Shown here one piece after another: positions 25,284 through 34,407 of a stretch of DNA of 64,000 bases. Below the pieces are notes generated by a model. The model saw only the letters and a program-made list of their open reading frames with translations. It did not search any database and was not told the origin of the DNA. The first letter of the stretch is position 1, and each line of letters opens with the position of its first letter. A program made the translations under genes and the position numbers. The stretch is from Pseudoxanthomonas yeongjuensis (GTDB lineage Bacteria > Pseudomonadota > Gammaproteobacteria > Xanthomonadales > Xanthomonadaceae), in the NCBI RefSeq assembly GCF_010093345.1, contig NZ_PDWT01000001.1:434001-498000 (forward strand), in the 5' to 3' direction.

Positions 25284-26324
25284 ATGGCGCGAACCACAGT
25301 CACCATCAAGGATGTCGCACGCGAGGCTTCGGTCTCCGTCGCCACCGTGTCGCGCGCATTGAACGGACACGAGAATGTCGCCGAGGGCGTGCGCAAGCAT
25401 GTGGTCGAAATCGCCAGCCGCCTGCGCTACCAGCCGCATGCCGCCGCGCGCAGCCTCAGCAGCCGCAGCACCCAGACCATCGGCGTGGTCCTGCCCGACC
25501 TGTATGGCGAGTTCTTCTCGGAACTGATCCGCGGTATCGACGTGGTCGCCCGGGCCCACCGCAAGCATCTGCTGGTTTCCAGTTACCACGGCCATCCGGA
25601 AGAGCAAGGCGAGGCATTGCGGGCCATGCGTGGTCGTGTCGATGGCCTGCTGGTGCTGTCGCCGTACGCGGATCGTCCCGGGTTCCTGACCGACAACCTG
25701 CCCACGGCTCTGCCGGCGGTATTGATCAACACCCAGTTGGCCGATGCCGCCTATCCGGTGTTGAGCATCGACAATTTCGGTGGCGCCACGGCCATGGTCC
25801 GGCACCTGGCCGAAGCCGGGCACCAGCGTATCGCCTTCATCTGTGGCCCCGAGGACAACTTCGATGCGCGCGAGCGCCTGCGTGGCTACCGCAGCGCGCT
25901 GGCTGAATATCTACCGGGGGCCGAGGCCCTGGAACTGCCGGGCGATTTCGACGAGTCGTCCGGTTATGAGGCCGGCAAGCTGATCCTGACGGAGAAGCAA
26001 CGCCCGGATGCGGTTTTCGCGGCCAACGACATGATGGCGTTGGGTTGCCTGTACGCCTTCAACGAGGCCGGCGTGAAAGTCCCGACGGACATCGCCCTGG
26101 CTGGTTTCGACGACATCCCGCTCGCGCGTTTCGTCCATCCCACTCTGACCACGATGCGGATCAGCATCGCCGAACTGGGCGGACTGGCGCTTTCCCGCCT
26201 GTTGCAGGCGATAGAAGCCGATGGCGTCGCCGATCTCACTCCCCATACCCTGGCGCCCGAGTTGATCGTGCGCGAATCGACCCTGCATGCAACGCGCCAG
26301 CGAGCGAAAGCCGGCGATATTTGA
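25284..26324 (+). CDS. LacI-family transcriptional regulator of the glucan locus
   Basis: A protein of 346 residues. The N-terminal helix-turn-helix VTIKDVAREASVSVATVSRA and hinge (YQPHAAARSLSSRST) are followed by a periplasmic-binding-protein-like sugar sensor with FDDIPLARFVHPTLTTMR near the end. Shared palindromes with central CG, in front of this gene, of the TonB-dependent receptor and of bglA, suggest autoregulation and control of the whole locus. The inducer is probably a sugar derived from the imported glucan. Confidence 0.9.
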   Translation: MARTTVTIKDVAREASVSVATVSRALNGHENVAEGVRKHVVEIASRLRYQPHAAARSLSSRSTQTIGVVLPDLYGEFFSELIRGIDVVARAHRKHLLVSSYHGHPEEQGEALRAMRGRVDGLLVLSPYADRPGFLTDNLPTALPAVLINTQLADAAYPVLSIDNFGGATAMVRHLAEAGHQRIAFICGPEDNFDARERLRGYRSALAEYLPGAEALELPGDFDESSGYEAGKLILTEKQRPDAVFAANDMMALGCLYAFNEAGVKVPTDIALAGFDDIPLARFVHPTLTTMRISIAELGGLALSRLLQAIEADGVADLTPHTLAPELIVRESTLHATRQRAKAGDI

Positions 26325-26348
26325 GTCACGCGTTTTTTTGATCTGAAA

Positions 26349-26362
26349 TGTAACCGGTTCCA
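26349..26362 (+). promoter_or_regulatory. LacI-type operator upstream of the TonB-dependent receptor
   Basis: TGTAACCGGTTCCA, with perfect core AACCGGTT, lies 44 bases before the receptor start. It matches the other two sites in the pattern TGTAAmCGkTTyCA. No clear -35/-10 pair was recognised around it. Confidence 0.75.
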
Positions 26363-26406
26363 ATTGCTGTTCTCATCCGACTGCCAACCCTGGGAGGGGA
26401 GAGGTC

Positions 26407-29400
26407 ATGAAAAACCAGAAGCAACGCAACATCCGTCCCACCCGCAAGCTGCTGACCTGCGCGCTGGCAAGTTGCCTGATGCTGGGCGTGGCGCCAACGG
26501 TGTTCGCGCAATCCACGGGCGCGACCCTGCGCGGCCAGGTATCCGCGGATTCCGCGCCCGCCACGGATGCGAAAGTCACCGCAACCAACCTTGCCACGGG
26601 CCTGACCCGCAGCGTGCAGGCCAATGCCAATGGCGGCTACTCGCTGGGTGGTCTGCCGCCCGGTGCCTATCGCATCGATGTTGCCGCCGGAGGCAAGACG
26701 AACTCGCAGAACGTAACTCTGCAGGTGGGTCAAACGGCTACCGTTAATCTCGGCGTAGGCGGTGTCGCGGAGACAACAGCAGGTGAAGCCACCAACCTCG
26801 ATGCCATCACCGTGATCGCACCGATGCTGGTCGAAACGAAGACATCGGAAGTAGCCACCTACGTGACCCAGAAGCAGATCCAGGCTTTGCCGCAAGCCTC
26901 ACGCAATTTCCTTGCATTCGCCGACATCGTGCCCGGTGTCCAGTTCTCGACGGGAGCGGAAGGGTCTACTTCATTGCGAAGCGGCGCCCAGCTTTCCAAC
27001 GGCATCAATGTATTCATCGATGGTGTCGGCCAGAAGGATTATGTGCTGAAAGGCGGCATCACCGGCCAGGACTCCAGTCGAGGGAATCCATTTCCCCAGC
27101 TGGGCATCGCCGAATACAAGGTCATCACCTCGAACTACAAGGCCGAGTACGACCAGCTCAGCAGCGCCGGCATCACGGCGGTGACGCAATCGGGTACCAA
27201 CGATTTCCACGGAAGTTTCTTCTGGGACAAGACCGGGAATGACTGGACCGCCAAAACCGTCCGTGAAGAGAAGGGACTGACGGAACAGCCGCAATCCAAG
27301 GACGAGCAGTACGGCTTCTCGTTGGGTGGTCCGATCATCAAGGATGCGATGCATTTCTTCTTCGCTTACGAAGGGAAGGACTACAACTCTCCCCGTTCGG
27401 TGACTCCAGGGCGGCAATTCCAGGTCGAGGATCTTCCGGCGCGGTTCCAGGAAGCTGCCAGGGCCTCGTTCGGCGCGCCATTCCACGAGGATCTGTACTT
27501 CGGCAAGATCGACTGGGCTTTCGGAGACGCCCATCTGTTCGAATTGACCATGAAACGGCGCGAAGAAGACGAGCTCACCAACGTAGGCAACGGCCCCAAT
27601 GTCAAGGCCTACGGCACATTGAAGACAGGAGAGGAAACCCGTGTCGACCTGCGCTACCAGTACAGCGCGGAGAACTGGTTGAACGATGCCCACGTCACTT
27701 TCGAGGACACCAATTTCGCTCCGCGGCCGGCAACCCTCGAGAACGGATACAAATTGTTCGTGCCGCGGATCGGCCAGGAAGCCAATAACAACCCGGACAT
27801 GGAGGAAGTGCTCAATCTCGGCGGCGGCGGGGACTACCAGAACAAGGGGCAGCGGGGCTATGCCTTCCAGAACGATTTCACTTTCTTCGGATGGGAAGGC
27901 CATACGATCAAGGCCGGCCTCAAGTACAAGGCGATCGACATAACCGCCTTCGAGAAATCGCCCTACACCCCGCAATACCGGTACGACATCAACCAGGACC
28001 TGGACATCCCGTATTTCGTGCAGTTCACGGCTTCCGGCAATGGCTTCCCGACCTCGGTTGAATCGAACGCCAAGCAACTGGGGATCTACCTGCAGGACGA
28101 CTGGGCGGTCAACGAGCATCTGACTCTGAATCTGGGCGTGCGTTGGGACTACGAACAGAACCCCAGCTACGAAGATCACGTGACGCCCGCCACCTTGGTG
28201 TCCGCGCTGCAGAACTACCCGAACATAAACAATCCCGGCGTCGATTACGATTACAACGACTACATCAGCACCGGCAACAATCGCGATTCGTTCAAGGACG
28301 GATGGCAGCCGCGGCTGGGGTTTTCCTATGACTTCAATGGCGACCAGCGCCATGTATTGTTCGGTGGCGCAGGACGCTCGTACAACCGCAACCAGTTCGA
28401 TTATCTTTCCTACGAGCAGTATCGCCTTGCTTTCCAGCGCTATGAATTCTCGTTCAATACTCCTGGGCATTCCTGCGTCGTCGACAATACTTTCTGCTAC
28501 AACTTCGATCCGAGCTACCTGAATCCCGACACCTTGGCCGGACTGGTCGATCCGGGCACCAACTTCGGCTCGGAGGTCTTCCTGCTCAACAACGACCTGA
28601 AAACCCCTTATTCCGACCAGTTCAGCCTCGGGATGCGCAACACCTTCGAATTGTTCGGCAACGACTGGAATTCCTCGGTCACCTTGCTGCATATCCGCAG
28701 TCATGACGGAATCCTGTTCGCCTTGGGTAATCGCAATCCGGATGGCAGCTATTTCCCGCCCGGGCTCGAGTTCGGCAACGGTAATGTGGTGGGCAACAAC
28801 CCGCTACCCGGATACAGGCAGTTTTTCCTTGGCGACAATGCCGTGGAGACGAAACTCAATTCGGTATTGCTCTCGCTCGACAAGCCTTATACACAGGCAT
28901 CGGGCTGGGGCGTGAGCGTCGCCTACACCTACAGTGATGCAAAGGAGAACCGGAACAACTCCGACATATTCACCTTCGACTACCCCAATCTCGACAATGT
29001 CGGATTCACGTCCGCGCTGGGCATCGCCAAGCATCGATTGGTGACTACGGGCATCGTCGATTTCTGGGGCTTCACCGTTTCCGGGAAACTGACGTTGGCT
29101 TCGCCTGTCGCTAAAGAGGCGCTCAACTGCTACGACACCACTGTTGCGGGAAACTGCTATTTCGATCCGTTCTTCGCCTCCGATACGATCGGCTACAAGC
29201 AGTTCGACATGGCATTGCAGAAGGAATGGAATACCGGCACGGACCTCAAGCTGCGGGTTCGCGCGGACATGCTCAATGTCTTCAACTGGCGCAATTACAC
29301 GGACTACTCGACATGGCGCGGTTTTGACCACAATCCAGATCCTGCCTACGGCAGCCGTAATGGTGACGGCATCCTGCTGCCCACCCGCACGTTCAAGCTG

Positions 29401-29421
29401 TCCTTCGGTCTGGACTGGTAG
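26407..29421 (+). CDS. TonB-dependent receptor with N-terminal carboxypeptidase-regulatory-like domain
   Basis: An outer membrane protein of 1004 residues. A signal peptide (to about residue 36) is followed by a CarboxypepD_reg-like beta-sandwich (about 38-115, ATLRGQVSADSAPATDAKV), a TonB-box-like LDAITVIAP, a plug with SLRSGAQLSNGINVFIDGVG, and a beta-barrel ending in aromatic LSFGLDW. The layout is that of Oar-like receptors used by Xanthomonads for carbohydrate polymers. It should bring oligosaccharides through the outer membrane. A LacI-type operator precedes it and a hairpin terminator follows it. Confidence 0.92.
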   Translation: MKNQKQRNIRPTRKLLTCALASCLMLGVAPTVFAQSTGATLRGQVSADSAPATDAKVTATNLATGLTRSVQANANGGYSLGGLPPGAYRIDVAAGGKTNSQNVTLQVGQTATVNLGVGGVAETTAGEATNLDAITVIAPMLVETKTSEVATYVTQKQIQALPQASRNFLAFADIVPGVQFSTGAEGSTSLRSGAQLSNGINVFIDGVGQKDYVLKGGITGQDSSRGNPFPQLGIAEYKVITSNYKAEYDQLSSAGITAVTQSGTNDFHGSFFWDKTGNDWTAKTVREEKGLTEQPQSKDEQYGFSLGGPIIKDAMHFFFAYEGKDYNSPRSVTPGRQFQVEDLPARFQEAARASFGAPFHEDLYFGKIDWAFGDAHLFELTMKRREEDELTNVGNGPNVKAYGTLKTGEETRVDLRYQYSAENWLNDAHVTFEDTNFAPRPATLENGYKLFVPRIGQEANNNPDMEEVLNLGGGGDYQNKGQRGYAFQNDFTFFGWEGHTIKAGLKYKAIDITAFEKSPYTPQYRYDINQDLDIPYFVQFTASGNGFPTSVESNAKQLGIYLQDDWAVNEHLTLNLGVRWDYEQNPSYEDHVTPATLVSALQNYPNINNPGVDYDYNDYISTGNNRDSFKDGWQPRLGFSYDFNGDQRHVLFGGAGRSYNRNQFDYLSYEQYRLAFQRYEFSFNTPGHSCVVDNTFCYNFDPSYLNPDTLAGLVDPGTNFGSEVFLLNNDLKTPYSDQFSLGMRNTFELFGNDWNSSVTLLHIRSHDGILFALGNRNPDGSYFPPGLEFGNGNVVGNNPLPGYRQFFLGDNAVETKLNSVLLSLDKPYTQASGWGVSVAYTYSDAKENRNNSDIFTFDYPNLDNVGFTSALGIAKHRLVTTGIVDFWGFTVSGKLTLASPVAKEALNCYDTTVAGNCYFDPFFASDTIGYKQFDMALQKEWNTGTDLKLRVRADMLNVFNWRNYTDYSTWRGFDHNPDPAYGSRNGDGILLPTRTFKLSFGLDW

Positions 29422-29429
29422 GCAACATG

Positions 29430-29460
29430 CCGACCACTCCCCGGAGGAGTGGTCGGTTTC
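29430..29460 (+). terminator. Hairpin terminator after the TonB-dependent receptor
   Basis: A perfect 11-bp stem CCGACCACTCC / GGAGTGGTCGG (29430-29440 and 29446-29456) with loop CCGGA, followed by TTTC. It starts 9 bases after the receptor stop and should end most transcripts there, so the next gene likely has its own promoter. Confidence 0.8.
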
Positions 29461-29496
29461 CCACCGACGTATCCCATCCAACACAGCATGAAATAG

Positions 29497-29518
29497 GCAT
29501 CCGTCCGCGAACGGATGC
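29497..29518 (+). promoter_or_regulatory. Hairpin in the leader of the glycoamylase-like gene
   Basis: A perfect 8-bp stem GCATCCGT / ACGGATGC with loop CCGCGA lies 30 bases before the start codon at 29548. It may shape the leader mRNA or be a regulator half-site pair. No known motif was recognised. Confidence 0.35.
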
Positions 29519-29547
29519 AATCATTTCCACCAAGGATCCAGGTTTCA

Positions 29548-31173
29548 ATGAAATCCCGCCGCCTGCGTGCAACACTCTGCGTATGCCTTGTCGCGCTGAT
29601 CACCGTGGTGTCGGCGTGCAAGAAGCCTTCGGAGCCGGTGGTGCAACAACCTGTCGTTCCCGCACCGGTCGCAGGGCAACCTGTCGCCAAGCCAGAACCG
29701 CCCGCCAGGCCGGAACTGCCGCCGCTGTTCCACGACATCGAGCGCCGCACCTTCCAGTTCTTCTGGGACACCACCAATGAATTGAACGGACTGACCCCGG
29801 ACCGCTTCCCGTCGCGTCCGTTCGCCAGCATCGCCTCGGTCGGGTTCTCGCTCACCGCGTATCCGATCGGCATCGAGAACAATTGGGTCAGCCGCAACCA
29901 GGCCGTGGACCGGACCCTGCTCACGCTGAAATTCTTCCGCGACCTGCCGCAAGGCCCGCAACGTACCGGCAAGGGCGCCTACAAGGGCTTCTATTACCAT
30001 TTCCTGGACATGCAGAAAGGCCAGCGCTACGACAGCTGGGTGGAACTTTCCAGCGTCGATACCGCGCTGCTGATGATGGGCGTGCTGTTCGCCCAGTCCT
30101 ACTACGACCGCGACGATCCGCGCGAGAAGGAAATCCGCGACATTGCCGAGGAGTTGTACAAGCGCGTCGACTGGAACTGGCTGCAGCAGAACAAGCCGCT
30201 GATCTCGATGGGCTGGTTCCCGGAGAGCGGTTTCATCAAGCACGACTGGAGCGGTTACGACGAGGCCATGATGGTCTACATCCTGGCGCTCGGTTCGCCG
30301 ACCCATCCGGTCAGCCCGGATGCGTGGCAGGTGTGGACGCGCACCTACAACGACGTATGGGGCGTGTACCAGGACCAGGAATTCCTGGCCTTCGGCCCGA
30401 TGTTCGGCCACCAGTACAGCCATGTGTGGGTGGACTTCCGCGGCATCCAGGACGACTACATGCGCGAACGCGGCATGGACTACTTCGAGAACAGCCGCCG
30501 GGCCACGCTCGCGCAGCGTTCCTACGCCATCGCCAATCCGATGAAGTGGAAGGACTACGGCGAGAACGTGTGGGGCCTGACCGCCAGCGACGGGCCGCAG
30601 CAGACTCTGCAGGAATACCGCGGCGAGCAGCGCGAATTCCGCCATTATTCGGCGCGCGGCGCCGGCCTGCGGGTGAACTTCGACGACGGCACCATCGCCC
30701 CGACCGCAGCGCTGGGCTCGTTGCCGTTCGCGCCGGAGATCGTGATCCCGGCGGCGGTGGAGATGCACGACCGTTACGGCGAATACCTGTATTCCAGCTA
30801 TGGCTTCCTGGATTCCTTCAACCGCAGCTTCGACTACGACATCCCGCTCAAGACCGGGCGCCTGGTGCCGGGCGAGGGCTGGGTGGCCAGCGACTACATC
30901 GGCATCGACCAGGGCCCGATCCTGACGATGATCGCCAACTACCGCAACGAGTTCGTGTGGAACGTGATGAAGAAGAATCAGCACATCCGCAAGGGCCTGG
31001 AGCGCGCCGGTTTCAAGGGCGGCTGGTTGACGCCGAAGGACGAACCGGTGCCTCCCGTGGCTCCCGCCGATCCGAAGGCCGCGGCTGCGCGCGAGCTGGG
31101 TGGTGCGGAATCACGTGCCAGTAATCCGGACAACCCGCAACCGGAACCGCCGCGACCGCAGCAACCGAAGTAA
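29548..31173 (+). CDS. Glycoamylase-like (PF10091) lipoprotein, candidate GH144 beta-1,2-glucanase
   Basis: A protein of 541 residues. The signal peptide ends in a lipobox-like VVSAC, then a Pro-rich linker leads to an (alpha/alpha)6-type catalytic region from about residue 55: FHDIERRTFQFFWDTTNELNGL, SIASVGFSLTAYPIGIENNW, GMDYFENSRRATLAQRSYAIANP and NVWGLTASDGP. These are hallmarks of PF10091, whose characterised members include GH144 endo-beta-1,2-glucanases. It is probably tethered to a membrane and cuts the polymer or oligosaccharide before ABC import. Beta-1,2 specificity is an inference from family and context. Confidence 0.83.
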   Translation: MKSRRLRATLCVCLVALITVVSACKKPSEPVVQQPVVPAPVAGQPVAKPEPPARPELPPLFHDIERRTFQFFWDTTNELNGLTPDRFPSRPFASIASVGFSLTAYPIGIENNWVSRNQAVDRTLLTLKFFRDLPQGPQRTGKGAYKGFYYHFLDMQKGQRYDSWVELSSVDTALLMMGVLFAQSYYDRDDPREKEIRDIAEELYKRVDWNWLQQNKPLISMGWFPESGFIKHDWSGYDEAMMVYILALGSPTHPVSPDAWQVWTRTYNDVWGVYQDQEFLAFGPMFGHQYSHVWVDFRGIQDDYMRERGMDYFENSRRATLAQRSYAIANPMKWKDYGENVWGLTASDGPQQTLQEYRGEQREFRHYSARGAGLRVNFDDGTIAPTAALGSLPFAPEIVIPAAVEMHDRYGEYLYSSYGFLDSFNRSFDYDIPLKTGRLVPGEGWVASDYIGIDQGPILTMIANYRNEFVWNVMKKNQHIRKGLERAGFKGGWLTPKDEPVPPVAPADPKAAAARELGGAESRASNPDNPQPEPPRPQQPK

Positions 31174-31182
31174 GCTGCGAGG

Positions 31183-32589
31183 ATGATGGGTTCGACAAAC
31201 AGACAACGGGATCGTCGTCCCCGCGAAGGCGGGGACCCAGTGTCTTTGCCCGGATATGCGCATCATCCCAATGCGCGAAGACACTGGGTCCCCGCCTTCG
31301 CGGGGACAACGAAAATTTGTGTAACGGGCTTGTGCTTGTTCCTGCTTTTTTTCATGGTCGCCTGCAGCCACGAGGCCGACGACCGTGAAGTAGTCACTTT
31401 CTGGGCCATGGGTTACGAAGCCGAGGTCGTCGCCCAACTGATCCCCGAGTTCGAGCGCCGCAACCCCGGCATCCGCGTCGACTTGCAGCAACTGCCGTGG
31501 CTGTCGGCACACGAGAAGCTGCTCACCGCGTTCGCCGGCGAATCCTTGCCGGACGTGTCGCCGATCGGCAACACCTGGATTCCCGAGTTCGTGGCGTTGG
31601 GCGCGCTGGATCCGCTGGACGGGGAAATCGCCGCGACCAGGGACTTCGACGTTGCCGATTATTTCCCGGGCGTGTGGGACAGCGGCGTGGTCGATGGCAA
31701 GGTCCACGCGGTGCCGTGGTACGTGGAAACCCGCCTGCCGTTCTATCGCACCGACCTGCTGGCCAAGGCCGGCGTGAGCACGCAGCCACGCAGCTGGAAC
31801 GAGTGGCTGGCGGCGATGACCGCGGTCAAGCGGGAAGTAGGCCCGGACCGTTACGCGATCCTGTTGCCGTTGAACGAATTCGAACCGCTGCTGAGCCTGG
31901 CTATCCAGCAGCCCGAACCGCTGCTGCGCGACGGTGGGCGCTATGGAAATTTCCGCAGCGCCAGCTTCAAGCGCGCGCTGGGTTTCTACAAGGAAATGTT
32001 CGACCGGAAACTCGCGCCGGTGGTCACCAACAACCAGATATCCAATGTCTGGGACGAATTCGGCAAGGGCTTCTATTCGTATTACATCTCCGGCCCCTGG
32101 AATATCGCCAAGTTCAAGGAGCGCCTGCCGCCCGCGCAGCAGGGCGACTGGATGACGATGCCTTTGCCGGGCCCGGACGGCCCGGGCGCTTCGCTGGCCA
32201 ATGGCACCAGCTTCGTCGTATTCGGCCAGTCGCGGCACAAGGCGGCGGCGTGGAAACTGATCGCCTACCTGTCCACGCCGCAGATCCAGGCGCAGTTCCA
32301 TGCACTCACCGGCGATCTGCCGCCGCGACGTTCGCCCTGGCGGACGCCAGCGTTGGCGAACGATCCGTACGCCAAGGCATTCCGCGAGCAACTCGAACGC
32401 GCGGTACCCACGCCCAAGGTGCCGGAGTGGGAACGCATCGCCCAGGAGATGCGGGTGATCGGCGAGGAAGTGGCCAACGGGCGCATGGACGTGGACCAGG
32501 CGGCGGCGGAACTGGACCGGCGCGCCGACCGGTTCCTGGAGAAGCGGCGCTGGATGCTGGACCAGGCGGCGGAGGCGGGCGCGCCATGA
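31183..32589 (+). CDS. Sugar ABC transporter substrate-binding lipoprotein
   Basis: A family 1 extracellular solute-binding protein of 468 residues from ATG 31183. FYSYYISGPWNIAKFKERLP and GTSFVVFGQSRHKAAAWKLIAYL are typical of the family. The lipobox FMVAC sits unusually far in, at about residue 60, because an inverted repeat (31214-31310) is read in frame between the start and the hydrophobic segment. No ATG lies between the repeat and that segment; a TTG inside it is the only other start nearby. The stop overlaps the first permease (ATGA). Confidence 0.88.
   Translation: MMGSTNRQRDRRPREGGDPVSLPGYAHHPNARRHWVPAFAGTTKICVTGLCLFLLFFMVACSHEADDREVVTFWAMGYEAEVVAQLIPEFERRNPGIRVDLQQLPWLSAHEKLLTAFAGESLPDVSPIGNTWIPEFVALGALDPLDGEIAATRDFDVADYFPGVWDSGVVDGKVHAVPWYVETRLPFYRTDLLAKAGVSTQPRSWNEWLAAMTAVKREVGPDRYAILLPLNEFEPLLSLAIQQPEPLLRDGGRYGNFRSASFKRALGFYKEMFDRKLAPVVTNNQISNVWDEFGKGFYSYYISGPWNIAKFKERLPPAQQGDWMTMPLPGPDGPGASLANGTSFVVFGQSRHKAAAWKLIAYLSTPQIQAQFHALTGDLPPRRSPWRTPALANDPYAKAFREQLERAVPTPKVPEWERIAQEMRVIGEEVANGRMDVDQAAAELDRRADRFLEKRRWMLDQAAEAGAP
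31214..31310. repeat. MITE-like inverted repeat inside the 5' coding region
   Basis: 33-bp arms (31214-31246 and 31278-31310, one mismatch) begin with the palindrome TCCCCGCGAAGGCGGGGA and enclose 31 bases. In frame the right arm reads WVPAFAGTT, a well-known translation of this repeat class. It lies between the start codon and the signal sequence of the sugar-binding protein. Confidence 0.9.
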
Positions 32590-33464
32590 AACCTTCGATC
32601 GCAGGCTGGATGTTCGCTGCACCGGCGCTGACCGTGATCGGCCTGTTCTTCGGTCTGCCGGTGATCGCGGCGCTGGCCTTGAGCCTGACCGATTTCGACA
32701 TCTACGCACTGGCCGACCTGCGCAACCTGCGCTTCGTCGGCATCGACAATTACCTGGGCCTGCTGCAGAACCCGCTGTTCTGGAAAACCCTGGGCAACAC
32801 GCTGTATTTCGTCGTCGCCGGGGTGCCGCTGTCGGTGGCCCTGTCGCTGGGCGCGGCCCTGCTGCTGCATTCGAAGCTGGGCCGGTTGAAGCCGTTCTTC
32901 CGCACCGCGTTCTTCGCCCCGGTGGTGACCACGGTGGTGGCGGTGGCGGTGATCTGGCGCTATCTGTTCCACACCAAATACGGCCTGGTCAACTGGGGCC
33001 TGTCTTCGCTCGGCATCGATGCGATCGACTGGCTGGGCGATCCGCACTGGGCCATGCCGACTATCATTTTCTTCGCGGTATGGAAGAACTTCGGCTACAA
33101 CATGATCATCTTCCTGGCCGGCCTGCAGAGCATCCCGGAAGACCTGTACGAAGCCGCGCGCATCGACGGCGCCGGTACCTGGAAGCAGTTCCGCCACGTG
33201 ACCCTGCCGATGCTCGGGCCGGTGTTGCTGCTGGTCAGCATCCTGACCATGGCCGGCTACTTCCAGTTGTTCGCCGAGCCTTACGTGATGACCCAGGGCG
33301 GGCCGCTGGAAAGCACTAAGAGCGTGCTCTACCTGATGTACGAGGAAGGCTTCAAGTGGTGGAACCTGGGCAACGCTTCGGCCGTGGCCTTCCTGTTGTT
33401 CGTGCTGATGGTCGCCACCACCAGCGGCCTGCTGTGGTTCGCGCGCAGGAAGGGGGTCGAGTGA
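32586..33464 (+). CDS. Sugar ABC transporter permease 1 (MalF/UgpA-like)
   Basis: A protein of 292 residues with six hydrophobic segments. The cytoplasmic loop EAARIDGAGTWKQFRHVTLPML is the EAA motif that docks to the ATPase. It overlaps the binding-protein gene by ATGA. With the second permease it should form the inner-membrane channel of a CUT1-type importer for oligosaccharides. Confidence 0.93.
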   Translation: MKPSIAGWMFAAPALTVIGLFFGLPVIAALALSLTDFDIYALADLRNLRFVGIDNYLGLLQNPLFWKTLGNTLYFVVAGVPLSVALSLGAALLLHSKLGRLKPFFRTAFFAPVVTTVVAVAVIWRYLFHTKYGLVNWGLSSLGIDAIDWLGDPHWAMPTIIFFAVWKNFGYNMIIFLAGLQSIPEDLYEAARIDGAGTWKQFRHVTLPMLGPVLLLVSILTMAGYFQLFAEPYVMTQGGPLESTKSVLYLMYEEGFKWWNLGNASAVAFLLFVLMVATTSGLLWFARRKGVE

Positions 33465-33471
33465 AGATCAT

Positions 33472-33535
33472 GCGGGAGGGGCTTCGGCCCCGACGGGATA
33501 ATGGGAAAGGCGTCGGGGCTGAAGCCCCTCCTACA
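33472..33535. repeat. REP-like palindrome between the two permease genes
   Basis: Arms GCGGGAGGGGCTTCGGCCCC and GGGGCTGAAGCCCCTCCTAC around a 27-base spacer. It starts 7 bases after the stop of the first permease and separates two genes that would otherwise be tightly packed. It may adjust the expression of downstream against upstream genes. Confidence 0.88.
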
Positions 33536-33582
33536 AGGGCAGCCGCTCCTGCAGAGGTCGTGCTGATCCGGGAGGTCGGGCG

Positions 33583-34407
33583 ATGAGAAGTCGTCTGCTG
33601 CCCTCGCTGATAATCAATGGCTTGCTGGTGGCGCTGGCGATAATCAGCCTGGCGCCGTTGCTGTGGATGCTGTCGGTGTCGTTCATGCAGACCGGCGAGG
33701 CGGCCCATTTCCCGCCGCCGCTGTTGCCGTCGCGCATGACCCTGGACAACTACCGCGAGTTGTTCGTGCGCGCGGGCATGGGTCGTTTCCTGTTCAACAG
33801 CTTCCTGATCTCCAGCTGCGTGATGCTGCTGTCGGTGCTGTTCAACACGCTGGCCGGCTACGCCTTCGCCAAGCTGCGCTTCAAGGGCCGCGACCGCACC
33901 TTCCGCACGTTGCTGGCCGCGCTGGTGATCCCGGCGCAGGTGGCGATGATGCCGCTGTTCCTGCTGCTGAAGCAGATCGGGCTGGTGAACACCTACATGG
34001 GCGCGATCGTGCCGGGCATGGCCGCGATCTTCGGCATCTTCCTGGTGCGCCAGTACGCGCGCTCGATCCCCGACGAGTTGCTGGAAGCCGCGCGCATCGA
34101 CGGCGCGGGCGAGTGGCGGATATTTTTCCAGATCGTGCTGCCGGCGCTCAAACCGATCCTGGTGACCCTGGCCATCTTCAGTTTCCTGGGCGCATGGAAC
34201 GATTTCATGTGGCCGTTGATCGTGCTCAGCGACGAAAGCCTGCAGACCCTGCCGGTGGCGCTGGCATCGCTGTCGCGCGAGCACGTGACGGATTACGAGT
34301 TGATGATGGCCGGTTCGGTAGTGACTGTGCTGCCGGTGCTGCTGTTGTTCCTGGTGTTGCAGCGGTATTACCTGCAGGGGTTGCTGCTGGGGAGTGTGAA
34401 AGGATGA
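33583..34407 (+). CDS. Sugar ABC transporter permease 2 (MalG/UgpE-like)
   Basis: A protein of 274 residues with six hydrophobic segments and the EAA loop ELLEAARIDGAGEWRIFFQIVLP. GAWNDFMWPLIVLSDESLQTLPVAL is typical of MalG-type permeases. A GGGAGG site precedes the ATG. Its stop overlaps the next start by ATGA. Partner of the permease at 32586. Confidence 0.93.
   Translation: MRSRLLPSLIINGLLVALAIISLAPLLWMLSVSFMQTGEAAHFPPPLLPSRMTLDNYRELFVRAGMGRFLFNSFLISSCVMLLSVLFNTLAGYAFAKLRFKGRDRTFRTLLAALVIPAQVAMMPLFLLLKQIGLVNTYMGAIVPGMAAIFGIFLVRQYARSIPDELLEAARIDGAGEWRIFFQIVLPALKPILVTLAIFSFLGAWNDFMWPLIVLSDESLQTLPVALASLSREHVTDYELMMAGSVVTVLPVLLLFLVLQRYYLQGLLLGSVKG

Noticed and set aside
26407-29421. Several plus- and minus-strand frames inside the TonB-dependent receptor
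   Set aside because: The receptor frame is continuous from signal peptide to terminal aromatic residue, so the others are shadows.
31318-31331. TGTAACGGGCTTGT, a loose match to the LacI-type operator
   Set aside because: It lies within the signal-sequence codons of the binding protein and matches at only 9 of 14 positions.
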